A DNA stretch of 64,000 nucleotides, from the NCBI GenBank assembly GCA_038049695.1, contig CP142451.1:37628501-37692500 (forward strand). Direction: 5' to 3'. Shown piece by piece: positions 54,156 through 64,000 of the stretch. The stretch comes from Cinnamomum chago (Eukaryota; Streptophyta; Magnoliopsida; Laurales; Lauraceae). Numbering within the stretch: the stretch's first letter is position 1; each line of letters begins with the position of its first letter. Both the position numbers and the translations under genes were made by a program. The notes beneath the pieces were generated by a model that saw only the letters and a program-made list of their open reading frames with translations, was not told where the DNA came from and made no database searches.

Positions 54156-56043
54156 TGAAAGTCCGGGGATCCGAACCCTAGAGGGGGGGGGGGTGAATAG
54201 GGTGAGCTTCCATTATGACCAATTTTAATCAATTTTAACTTCTTTAAATTAAACTAGTCACAAGTGATGATTATCAAACAAAATGCGGAAGCTTAATAAA
54301 AACAATCACCACAAAGCAAGCACCATCACACAAGGATTTATAGTGGTTCGGCCTCAATGCCTACATCCACTACCGGCTTGTGATCCAACACCCCACCGGA
54401 TTTCCACTATTTATGCTTTTCAATAGGCTAAGCAATAACCTTTACAATGATGTTTTTTCAAGGCTTAACATCAACCTATACATTATGCTTTTCTTAGGCT
54501 AAGCAATAACATCTTCAACCAATGGTTGGTTATCTCTCTAAGTAGTGTCTAAAATACACTTGATGGAGATACAATTTAGCTCATTACAATGCCTCTTAAT
54601 TAGGCGGATATGGAAGTGAAAAACTAATTCATACACACTATGAATGCAAAGATGAATGCTCAATGTGTATGTATGATGTCCTCAATCATTTTTAAAATGA
54701 AAGCTCATAAATGTATGCCTAAGGCTTTTGAAAGTTTTAGCTCATAAAAACATTTATGATTGAGGTAAGAATGCAAGTCACATGTTAAAAATAACTTGTA
54801 AAAGATATACATTTGTATCCTAAACAAGTTGTGAAATTCTAAGCACAAAACATGTGATGCATAGGGATGTCAATCAAATCAACAATGTAGCTCATAAAAT
54901 ATAAAAATAGATTTGATTGATAATTAGGGGACAAATCATATGTAATTATAAATACAACTTGAAAATGATATTCCTATCAAAGCAAAGCAAGTTGTGAAAC
55001 TTTAAAACAAAACTACATATGAGTTGTAAAGTTGTTGAATCCAAAACATAAGATAGATTTGAAAGAAATTTTCTTATGATGAAAAACAACAACCAAAGAT
55101 TCAACCAAGTATAGGAATCATGTTACATATAATTTCAAAGATTCTTTCATTAACATGATCTACTTAGATTTACCAATTAAAGTACTACTTGGATTGAATC
55201 AATGGTGATGCATCCAAAACAATAAATCAATTCAAAACATAAACATGTTAAGGACACAACAAAACATAGTTTATCATGCTAGAAACCATTTACCAAAAAT
55301 AAAGAAAGGCATGACAACATATGTTTAAGGAAAGTAAAGCTTACTTAGAGATTTAACTTCATTAATCCAAGCTTTAGCTCTCCTAATGATCCCCTTCATC
55401 CCTTAGTTCATTCCCCTTTGATTTGCCTCAAAACCTCTCAAGGAAGGTCTAAAAATCCTCAACTTTTGGCAAAGGAATGAACTAGTATTTATAGCCAAAA
55501 CAGCCCAACGGCTAGTCCCCGGTCGACCTGGCCTTCACAACGGCTATAAACTGCCATTTGACAGGAGCCAACGGCTCTTTACCCGGTCGACCTGCTTGGG
55601 CTCGGTCAACCGGGTCCCCTGTTGGGCCGGTCGACTGAGCCCACTGCGGATCGACCGGGCCTGGGGACCAAAGTTCCCTAACAATGCATATTTTTCATAT
55701 TTCAAAGTATATTTATTTGGGAACTCTTGGGCCAATAAATCAAGCTTGAAAACATGTTTTAAATCATTCTAAGGGTTTTAAAACATGAAACATAAAAAGC
55801 AAAAAATGATTCAAAACTTTAAAACCAATGGCTTGCTTGATTTCTAAAACTTCTTTTTCAAAAACAAATGCACCCAAGATTAAAAACAAAACATGCATAA
55901 ATCAATACTTTTACAAATCTTAAAAACAATGCATGTATAAATCAAGATTTCAAGATTTTCTAAATCAATGCATATGTGTGTAAATCAAATGATGCTTGAA
56001 TGATAATGCATCCATCAAATTGCAATCTACAAAATCCCTAACA
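54156..56043 (-). mobile_element. 5' LTR of internally deleted copia
   Basis: 1888 bp. In sense orientation it starts TGTTAGGGATTTTG and ends GGACTTTCA next to the primer site. The minus strand TATA box (CTATAAATA) is at about 55486-55494. No convincing 5-bp duplication links 52652-52656 (acttg) with 56044-56048 (ctagg), and the flanks belong to different elements, so a rearrangement passes through here. Confidence 0.75.
55515..55665. repeat. GTCGAC-type palindromes in copia LTR 2
   Basis: Five motifs of the form CCGGTCGACC, TCGGTCAACCGG or GATCGACCGG lie at about 55520, 55580, 55601, 55627 and 55649, 25-170 bp upstream of the minus-strand TATA box. They correspond in place, but not exactly in sequence, to those of LTR 1. 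Confidence 0.8.
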
Positions 56044-58638
56044 CTAGGTTCAGGTCATCCATTTCCATTTAATTAATAGTTAACATCTATAGTAAGGACA
56101 TAAGAGTGATAGTAATAAGAAAGATGAAGTATGAACTTCAAATATGAGAGTCAATATGAAAAAATAACAATAGTCCAACCTAGGTATTGGATCACGTTCA
56201 GGTTCAGGGCCTCATCAGATAATTGGATCCCTAACTGCAGTCTCAGATGCCAAAATGTTATATTTGGTGCTCCTGAAGTTATGGGCATCTTTGACTACGT
56301 TTAAGGATTGAATCACTGACAATTCCAATCCCTAAACCCTACTTGGTGGTCCCCACGAGTCAAGGTCGAGCCACACCATTGACTCGTGCTTGGTACATTG
56401 ATGGAAGTTCATTTGGATGGTTAATGTGCCCCACAATCGATCAATCATAAAACAAACTTAGTGTTCACAGTGTGGCAGGTCGACCTAGCAAATGTCGGGT
56501 CGATCTGCTCCACCGGAATCAAGGTTGGGACTTGGTTTGGCTTCTGGAATTTTCAGTGTACCCGATCGACCAGGTGGCCAGCCAGTTGATCTGGAACACA
56601 GGTGTACCTGAATCAACAGATTCCAGGCCAAATATCAACTTCTGCACTAAAGTCTGGGTCTGATGGAAAATCAAGGTCATACACAAACTATTCTAATTGG
56701 GTTCATTAAAAACTAAAAGGCATTAATCTAATTCTAAAATCTAATGTAATTTCCAAAAGTATAAATCTTAAGGGTCCAAACTCAATTTAGGTTCAATAAA
56801 GACTAAGGGATCTATAATTTCTAATTTCTAAAATTAATGGGGTCAAGAAATATTACAAAAGGTAACATGTCAAATTATTCTAATTGAGTTCCTTAAAAAC
56901 TATGGGGCTTATTTCTAATTATTGAAACAAATGGGCTAAGGTATATATAAAAAAAAGGTAAAAGAGTTGTGACAACTCATCTCACCCCCCCCCCCCTTCC
57001 CCCACGTCAGCACACATCAACCAACTTTCCTCTCTCCTTTCTTTTCTCTCTTAGTATTCCCATGCACCCTCAACCATAAAGACCACTTATTCCATAAAGT
57101 TGAGTCACATGGGGTGGCCACAATTTATACATGCTCTCACAAGTCACCTAACCACAACCCATCTCTTCTTCACTCAACACATAACATGTGCAGAACAGAA
57201 CGTTGTAGAACGTCTCCTGCAGAAAACGAGTCTCGCCTGGTGCATGGAATGCTATAGAAATTACGGGCCCCACTGATCAAAAGCCCACGATCAGCCCCAT
57301 CCACATGGTCACCCAAGCCCCTTCTAATAGATGTATGGGTCTGATCTGCAATTGGTGACCCACTTGGGCCCCACAACCAGATCAAATAAAAGAGAAAAAA
57401 AAACTCCAAGTGACTCACGCCCCAACTGATTAGAACCCCTAGGTGGTGGGCCAGATGGGATCCACTCCAAATGGGTCCACCACCCCTAAGATCGCCCATG
57501 GGTCCACGAGCAGATCCATGGATCAGATTAATCATCAAGTGGGTCGTGGGGTCCCACAACTTCAATCCACCCAAAACATGCCCTAAACGTGCAGAAACCA
57601 GAAATCCTAGTTTCTGGGTGGATTTCCTTACTGATTTATCATTAATGGATTATGAAAACATAGCTTAGAAACCTACCATATATAAAGAATCAATTCCTCA
57701 AATCATAGCATATGAAAATAGATTTTTATCTCATCAATCCTACCAACTAGTGCGTCGACTGTGCAAAATAGAGTTTTATGCTGGGACTGTAGCAGACACT
57801 CTAATATGCATCCAAAGTGTCTCCAATCCACACTATTCATCACATAAGCAAATAAAACTATAAAAACACTTCAATACCCCACCATCCATCAATCCATCCG
57901 GCCATTGATCTTCCAAATGAGAGAATCTCATCCATCGATGCCCAAAATCCATCAATACTAAGCTCAAGGGTAGATCTAACACATGCACATTAATTAAATT
58001 GAAATTGTAGAATCAAAGGAAATAGAAACATACATTCTATGTTAAATATGTATATTGCACTTGCCTTGTTGAAATGAGAGGTTGTAGAGAGAGAGAGAGA
58101 AGAGAGAACCAATCCAAGAAGATGAAATCCCAGCTCCTAGGGTCTTCTCCAGCACAAAACCAACTCAAAGCCTAGGTCTAGAAGAGAGGAAGGAGAGGGG
58201 AAGTGAAGAAGATGAACAGTAACTAAGGAGTGTCTTGGGAAATGTGCTGTATTTATAGATTGGGGGTTTAGCTAGGGTCTAAAATACCCTTCTTGCTTGT
58301 ATAGGATTAGGGTTAGGGTAGAGGGCATTTAGGTCTTTAGGTGGGAAGGTTCTAGAAGAGTACTTTTATGAATACCCCCTATAGATAACACTAATATCTA
58401 GCTAGGTCCTCCACTCACAACTAACCCTAGAAATTGCACAAGGACCCCTATTAACTCTATTACTAACAAAATTAGACTAATTTAACTAATACCTAGGAAG
58501 TATACATAACTACCCATACTAACCCATTAATTAGTATAATTAGCTAATAAACTCTATTAAATAGTATAATAAGCTAACATATACTATTAAATAGTATTCA
58601 AAATCAAATTGAAGGCCCACAAGGGGTGGGGCCTCACA
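56044..58638 (-). mobile_element. Probable family-1-like LTR, right part only
   Basis: The right end reads gtggggcctcaca before copia sequence, like the ends of copies 1 and 2, and a TATA box (minus strand CTATAAATA) lies near 58250-58258, about 385 bp inside. The phrase cacttgccttg at 58059 and the general layout also agree. The left part with TGTCACG is missing. It contains degraded GTCGAC/GATCGAC motifs at about 56480, 56500 and 56565, a run of twelve or more C near 56984 and a GA microsatellite near 58087. Its divergence from copies 1 and 2 is large, so the family call is tentative. Confidence 0.5.
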
Positions 58639-59548
58639 TGTTGTCAGACAAATTTGCTGAAAGAATGGCCAGTGAGTTTGAAATGAGTATGGTTGGTAAG
58701 CTTTCATTTTTTCTGGGATTACAAATCAAACAGACTCTTTTTGATATCTTCATTTCTCAGCCAAATTATATACTAGAGAATTACTGAAAAAGTTTAGCAT
58801 GCAATCGTCAAAACATGCAAGGACTCCGATGAGCACAGCTGCAAAAATCAGTCTTGATACTGATGGAATGGACGTCGATGAGAAACTTTACAGGAGTATG
58901 ATAGGTAGTCTTCTCTACCTTACTGCTAGTCATCCTGATATTCCTTATAGTGTAGGTGTTTGTGCGAGATATCAGTCCAAACCTAAACCTTCTCATGTTC
59001 AAGTGGCCAAGAGAATTTTCAAATACACAAGTGGAACTATTGAATATGGAATCTGGATGTCTAAAGATACCAATGCTACCATTGTTGGTTTTTTCGTTGC
59101 TGATTGGACTGGATGTGTTGATGATCGTAAGAGTACTTCTGGTGGTTGTTTCTTTGTTTGAAATAATCTAGTGGCCTGGCATAGTAAAAAGCAGACTTCA
59201 ACATCCTTGTCAACTGTTAAGGCTGAATACATTGCTGCTAGAAGTTGTTGTACACAACTTCTTTGGATGAAATAAATGCTGCAAGACTATGGAATTGAGC
59301 AAGAAACAATGAAAGTGTTTTGTGATAACTAGAGTGCTATTGACATTTCCAAAAATCCAGTCCAACACTCTCAAACCAAACACATAGATATTAGGCATCA
59401 TTTTATTTGTGATCTAGTAGAGGAGGACATCATTGCTTTGCATTATGTTTCTACTGAAGCCCAATTCGCGGATATTTTTACAAAACCTTTGGATGCAACC
59501 CGGTTTGAATCTCTACATAAATCTCTAGGGATTTCTCTTATTCCCTAA
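58639..59548 (+). pseudogene. SIRE-type copia RT end and RNase H
   Basis: Plus strand: MSMVGKLSFFLGLQIKQT, KHARTPMSTAAKISLDTDGM (58799 on), YRSMIGSLLYLTASHPDI, DWTGCVDDRKSTSGGCFFV, then after a TGA WHSKKQTSTSLSTVKAEY, LLWMK, a stop, VFCDN, a stop, SAIDISKNPVQHSQTKHIDI and ADIFTKPLDATRFESL to a TAA at about 59546. These are the last third of the copia polyprotein with RNase H. At least three in-frame stops occur (59159, 59273, about 59329). Upstream sequence is lost at the LTR-like fragment ending at 58638. The lineage (SIRE/Maximus) is supported by the envelope-like ORF that follows. Confidence 0.9.
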
Positions 59549-60233
59549 ACTCCATAAATTTTTTTTTTATTTAAGTGAACTTTTTGCACTGCACGGATCA
59601 ATTTCGATTCTCTTACATCTATCTCTGACTCTATTCTTTGAGAGATGTTATGGCAATAAGGTTAAACCGGAGGAAGAGGGCTACCTAAGAATGTGTGTGA
59701 AAGCTTCCACTTGATTGAAAAGTTTCATTTGGAGAAGGCTACCATGTTCATTAGTGTGAAAGTCACCCATAATGGTTTAACCCGTCCTCAGGTTAATTAA
59801 AAAAAACACAAAAAAAGGAAATTGAAAGATTAAAAAAAAAATGAGGAAACTATTTTGTCTAACTTTTTGTGGATGGGTGTGCTCCCCGTGCAACAATTTT
59901 GTTCATCTCAAGGAGATTTAGAAAGAGTGGATCACACTACTTTTATTCATTTTCATTTTTTTATTTTTAATTGGTCATATTATTCACCTTTTTCACTGTG
60001 TGCTTAAATTTATGAAAATTTTAACAGTTACAAATTTTTACTGTTCATGGAGAGATTTGACTGAACAATAGACGTTAGAAATTTTTTGCCGCGGTGCACT
60101 CAAAGCTTTCAAACCTTTGGCACTTCGCTCGAGTGACCACTATATGTTCGCTCGAGCGAACCCATAGCTTTATAAATCCGTGCGATTCCCATTTTCTTTT
60201 CTTCTTCCTCATTCCGCCTGCTCCACTCCCTAA
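59549..60233 (+). other. Spacer between pol and envelope-like ORF with promoter-like end
   Basis: AT-rich with no gene. Near its right end it has two palindromic motifs (one exactly GTTCGCTCGAGCGAAC at 60146-60161) and TATAAAT at 60171-60177, then the ATG of the envelope-like frame at 60234. Confidence 0.6.
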
Positions 60234-61150
60234 TGCCCATTTTTCCTGGTTCTTCTTCTTCCAACCGGTGTTCATACCGATCGCTTAAGAGATTTTTTCT
60301 TCTCAAGCGAACCCATGCTGAGTCCTCTTCATCCTCCAGCTTTGATCATACAAAATTTCCTTCACTGAACAAATCCATTCAATATTATGAATAATTTGAG
60401 TCAAGAAATATTGAATCTGAAAGGGAAGTTGCTGAAGAACTTTATACCAAACCTATGTGTAGAAGTCTTGCAAACATAAAATGGTTTCCATTAATGAAGT
60501 TTAACTCAAAAAGGATTCATGTTGACTGGGTGCGTGAATTCTATTGCAATATGGAAGTGTTGGAATAAGGATCGATACAGACATATGTTTGAAGGAAATG
60601 GTTGACTATCTCTGTCACTGACATTGCTGATTTTATCGATATTCCAGTGGAAGAAAACCCAAATTATCCAATTCCGAATGAACTTCCAGCTCCTATCAAT
60701 TATGATCTGGTGGCCACTACCATCTGTGGGGCAGAGACACATTGGCCAGGAGGTATTATACTGCATGAAAATTTGACTGCTGAATACCGGTTTATGTGTC
60801 ATAATTTGGAGCCAAGGGGACACACATCATATGTGGCACAAAGAAATGGGTATCTTCTGTACTGCATTGGGACTGGTAAAAGGGTGAACATTCCATAGGT
60901 CATCCTAAATGTGTTTGTCAAGGCTCTGACAGCCAAAAGGAATTCTCTTCTACCATTTGGTGTTTTGATCACTGATTTTCTCTCATTCAAAGAGATTCCA
61001 AAGAGGTCAAATGAGCTTACTCAAAAGATTAAGAATCCCATAAATGAGTGTGCGACTTGATGAAGGTCTTGGTGCAATGGCTAGAAGATTCAACTCAGTT
61101 GATCAAGCTCTTGCTGAGATCCTTGCCAGAATGGGACAGGGACATCACTG
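60234..61150 (+). pseudogene. Envelope-like ORF of the SIRE-type copia
   Basis: The probable start at 60234 (MPIFPGSSSSNRCSYRS) leads through a serine-rich stretch to FPSLNKSIQYYE and a stop at about 60390. Shifted frames continue EVAEELYTKPMCRSLANIKW and RIHVDWVREFYCNMEVLE. 60602-60898 is open: ISVTDIADFIDIPVEENPNY, ICGAETHWPGG, MCHNLEPRGHTS, YLLYCIGTGK. After a stop FVKALTAKRNSLLPFGVLIT follows, and the frame ends near 61150 after a short coiled coil. This is the pattern of the plant envelope-like/putative plant transposon protein region found downstream of pol in SIRE-type elements. Its function is unknown; a true envelope role is not proven. No signal peptide or membrane segment is seen in what remains. 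Confidence 0.72.
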
Positions 61151-61578
61151 AAGAATTCCTTGTTTTGCATCTTCCCATTTTGCTGTCTATCGATTCTTTA
61201 TGCTTACTCTGACTTGTTGACACCTTACTTTTGTTGATGTTTGATGCTATTTTTTTTTTGGAAACTTTGTCTCTACTGAACTCATCCTTTTTTTATGCTT
61301 AACTTTGATTTTATCTCTAGTTATGCTCTCCTTTTCATGTCTCTTTGCTAATTTATGAACAAAAAGGGGGAGTTTTTATGAGTAATGTGTCTGTGTTGAA
61401 TGTTTAATGTTTATTGCTATGATTATCTTCTCTTCTATGATTATGCATTTGATCTAGTGAGAAGGATTTTCAGGGTTTCCAAGCACAAGACGCAAGTTGG
61501 AAGAGTTTTCTCTGGATTTGTGGTAGATTTTAATGTTGGGTAGATTTTTCTTGTAATAGGTGTTTTGTCCATGAATTG
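61151..61578. other. Copia 3' region
   Basis: No gene. It contains AAAAAGGGGGAG at 61361-61372, a second polypurine tract like those known inside SIRE-type 3' regions. Confidence 0.55.
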
Positions 61579-61592
61579 CCAAAGGGTGAGAT
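61579..61592 (+). other. Polypurine tract of the SIRE-type copia
   Basis: CCAAAGGGTGAGAT directly before the LTR start TGTAAAG, close to the usual ccaaagggggagat. Confidence 0.7.
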
Positions 61593-62470
61593 TGTAAAGA
61601 ATTTTAGTTGGCTAATTCATAGGATTATGGACAAAACGAGTTTCTTAAAATTGTATTTGATTTAGAAAAGGACTTCTTATGATCTGAGACAAAAAGACAG
61701 AAATTTTGGAAACTGAAGTTGACAAAGGTCGATCGAGCAAACCCCTCACGGAAACCTCTTCGCTCAACCAAACACAATCCTTCACTCGAGCCATCTCAGT
61801 TCTGTGGCGAAACATCTGAAATAGAGAGCAGTTCGCTCGAGCGAACTCCCTGGTCGCTCGAGCGAACCTAGGGAATCTGAGTCTCATCCGGAAATCACTT
61901 CCTATTTTCTCTCAAGTAATTTCTTCTATCCTAATTTGATCCTAAGACTTGAGACACGAGTATAGGGCTATTTAAAGCCATTCTCTCTCTCTTTAAAGGA
62001 CCTCTGATCAAGAATACATCCCTGGTGAAGATTTTGAGAGATCCATTCAGTTCCCCCAAGGCTTCAAGTACTGATATGCTGAAGATCCAGTTTTGGGATT
62101 GATTCCATCCTGCTTTCTTGAAGGCGGTTTTATTCAAGAGCGATGAAGATTAACGATGGGGTGTCGACAAGAGCAAAGCAGTCCTTAGGTTGAGTCACTA
62201 ACTGGGAAAGGGTTGTAAGTACTCTTGCAATCTTTGTTTTCATATAGTGCTTGGTTTGTCTATTTGCCTAGTCGGTAAGGCCCGTGGTTTTTTCCCTAGT
62301 AGGGTTTTCCACGTACAAAAATCTCTTGTCCTTCTCTCTTTGTGGTTTGATTGTTTTATTGGACTTAGGAAGAATTATTAGTTTAAATACGTGAGATTGA
62401 TATTTAATAGAGATCTAGTAATTGAGACCTCTGCTAGAATTAAGGTAGGAATTTTCATCTTGTGCGAACA
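61593..62470 (+). mobile_element. 3' LTR of the SIRE-type copia
   Basis: About 878 bp from TGTAAAGAATTTTAG to cttgtgcgaaca. It has palindromes at 61727-61868, a TATA-like CTATTTAAAG at 61969-61978, and the common copia U5 phrase gtagggttttccacgtac at about 62300. The right border is set by the CA and by family habit; the element's 5' LTR is not in the window, so the target duplication cannot be tested. Confidence 0.75.
61727..61868. repeat. CTCGAG-type palindromes in copia LTR
   Basis: Five motifs: ggtcgatcgagcaaac (61727), ttcgctcaacca (about 61759), cactcgagcc (about 61785), GTTCGCTCGAGCGAAC (61831-61846, perfect 16-bp palindrome) and gtcgctcgagcgaac (61853-61867). Confidence 0.85.
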
Positions 62471-63835
62471 ACTTTTAGAGATCGTTTGTTTACTAGTGAA
62501 ATGATACATATACAAATTATTTATATAAACACATTTCACTGCTTGTCATTTCCATCTCTTTTCACGTGTGTATTTGATCACATTGATTATTCTACGTTAT
62601 TTTATAAATTCCTCAAAATCCACAATGAATTAAGACATAAAATTTGATTCTCTAACTATTTTTAGTCCTCTAAAGAAAATTAACAATTCAAATTGTGAAC
62701 AAGGGTACCATAAAAAGTCCAAAAAAAAAAAGATTTATAGCTCTGGAATTTTTCACAAAATTCTCAAAATCCATGATATATGTATTAAGATATGAGATTT
62801 GACCCCTATCCATTTTTAACTTTCTAAAGGACATGAATGGTACATGTCCTGAATGGGGGCCCACATGATTTTTTAAAAACAATGTTGCAATTTGATGGGC
62901 CCCATGGTACGTTAAAACCACATCAATGTCATAGCACACACCTCTTCTTAAGATGTAAATGAAATGCGTAAATTTTGTTGCCTAAAGGGTCTCATTCTCA
63001 CACCAATATACACTTCATTTATACATGGGATGCGTAAATAAGTGAATCCGTATGTAAATGTACAAAACCATTATGTATGTTCTTTATTTACATACATAAT
63101 TTGATGCACACAAATGACCCCTTAACAACTGGCGGATTTAATTAAGGACACCTATATGATGAAAATACGATGAAAATTTGTTGTTTTAAAAAAATGGCAT
63201 ACCACTATGATAAGTCAACTTCGAAGATCTGCTAAAGAAAGTCATATTTCCTCATTGAAGATAAACTATTAGTGCCCACTTTCGGTGACCCACAATGTGA
63301 AAATCTTTTCAGGGGCAAAAAAACCAACTGTGGATGGTTGTGATTTTCAAATGTGGGCGATAGGCTATCACATGTGAAATTTCTTGGAAGAGGATTGCGG
63401 CATTGCCCATGACAGAAGATGGAAAATAGGGAGATTCTTCTCCAACTGTCTAACATTGATTGATTGTTGGATGGCTGAAGACTTTCAACAATAAAAGAAA
63501 CAGGATGATTCCTCGAGAGTCCAGAGCTCTAACACGTGGCTTGCAGGGCTTCAAAGACGGCACCGAAATAATCATACCCTTCAGTTGACAAATTTATGAT
63601 ACGCCAAGATAAGACAAGCTCATATACAAGTGAGATAAGAAAAAGTTATATCGGTTAATGAGATCCACCATGCACTTGTATTAAATGATGTAGTGGAAAA
63701 CCAACCAATGAAATGGGCTTGTGGAAAACCGTTACATAATATTACTTATTACGTGGGTCGTTCGTCTGCCACATGCAGACCCCCCAATGCACGCTAAGTT
63801 CGGTTCGTTATCGACGCCCATGAATATGCACAGTC
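62471..63835. other. Unassigned stretch
   Basis: AT-rich, without recognised domain, repeat or terminus. Short minus frames (62688-62939, 63232-63456) have no motif I know. Confidence 0.4.
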
Positions 63836-64000
63836 TAGAGATGTCAAATGGGCCGGGCCGGCCCGGTTCGGCCCGGCCCAGCACGCTGGTCAACGGCCCG
63901 TGGCACGGCCCGGCACGGTCAACGGCCCGGCCCACAAGGCACGGTCCGAGACACGGGCCGTGCTGGGCCAAGGTCGCTGGGCCCGTTGGCCCGCTAGGCC
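63836..64000 (+). mobile_element. Probable hAT element end, cut by the window
   Basis: TAGAGATGTCAAATGGGCC followed by 150 bp of GC-rich ggcccggcccg and cacggcc phrases. From memory, TAGAG(A/C)TGTCAAA...GGGCCGGGCC is a typical terminus of plant hAT (Ac-like) elements, whose subterminal zones are rich in such motifs. The other end and the 8-bp duplication lie outside the window. Confidence 0.5.

Overview
The window is flowering-plant nuclear DNA made almost entirely of nested, decayed transposable elements. The evidence is plant-type copia and Ty3/gypsy polyproteins, CACTA transposons with plant transposase remnants, TOPLESS-type exons with GT-AG introns, and plant LTR promoters. I see no intact cellular gene, no tRNA, no rRNA and no CRISPR. 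The species cannot be named from the sequence; the nesting suggests a large-genome angiosperm.

Layout. 1-3376 is one long terminal repeat (family 1, minus), inserted in a minus-strand copia reverse transcriptase (3377-4010) whose own LTR lies at 4038-4430. 4431-5892 is unassigned. 5898-46074 is one insertion of a giant minus-strand Ty3/gypsy element of the Tat type: its two 2.2-2.6 kb LTRs are bounded by a perfect 5-bp target duplication (ATAGA). It sits in the 5' LTR of a plus-strand Tork-like copia, which resumes at 46080 (LTR end, tRNA-iMet primer site, leader, Gag, protease start, to about 52.5 kb). Inside the gypsy element lie a 5.7 kb CACTA transposon (20026-25705, TSD TTG), a solo LTR of the gypsy's own family in opposite orientation (26763-29385, TSD GGGAT), a ~10 kb CACTA transposon (30595-40560) and a short copia fragment (11205-11510). 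The copia leader is split by a 3.9 kb solo LTR of family 1 (47377-51285, TSD GTTGT). From 52657 rightwards come an internally deleted copia (LTR-primer site-LTR), a third family-1-like LTR fragment, the 3' half of a SIRE/Maximus-type copia with an envelope-like ORF and 3' LTR (58639-62470), an unassigned stretch, and the beginning of a probable hAT element at the right edge.

Genes. The gypsy codes, from high to low coordinate, for Gag, an altered aspartic protease, reverse transcriptase, a degenerate RNase H, a second RNase H with D, E and D visible, and integrase, all with stops or frameshifts. Between integrase and the 3' LTR it carries a decayed, apparently spliced gene on the opposite strand (10409-13822, +), lying between blocks of tandem repeats. 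The large CACTA element holds fragments of two cellular genes on the plus strand: four exons of a TOPLESS/TPR co-repressor and one exon like a small NFD6-type mitochondrial protein. It therefore looks like a gene-capturing (Pack-type) CACTA.

Most notable: (1) the antisense multi-exon gene in the gypsy; (2) the gene-capturing CACTA; (3) clusters of 12-16 bp perfect palindromes of one common design (centres CTCGAG, GTCGAC, ATCGAT) shared by LTRs of different families and mostly close to TATA boxes; (4) a long near-perfect hairpin in the smaller CACTA. Identities were judged by eye; no alignment or database search was run.
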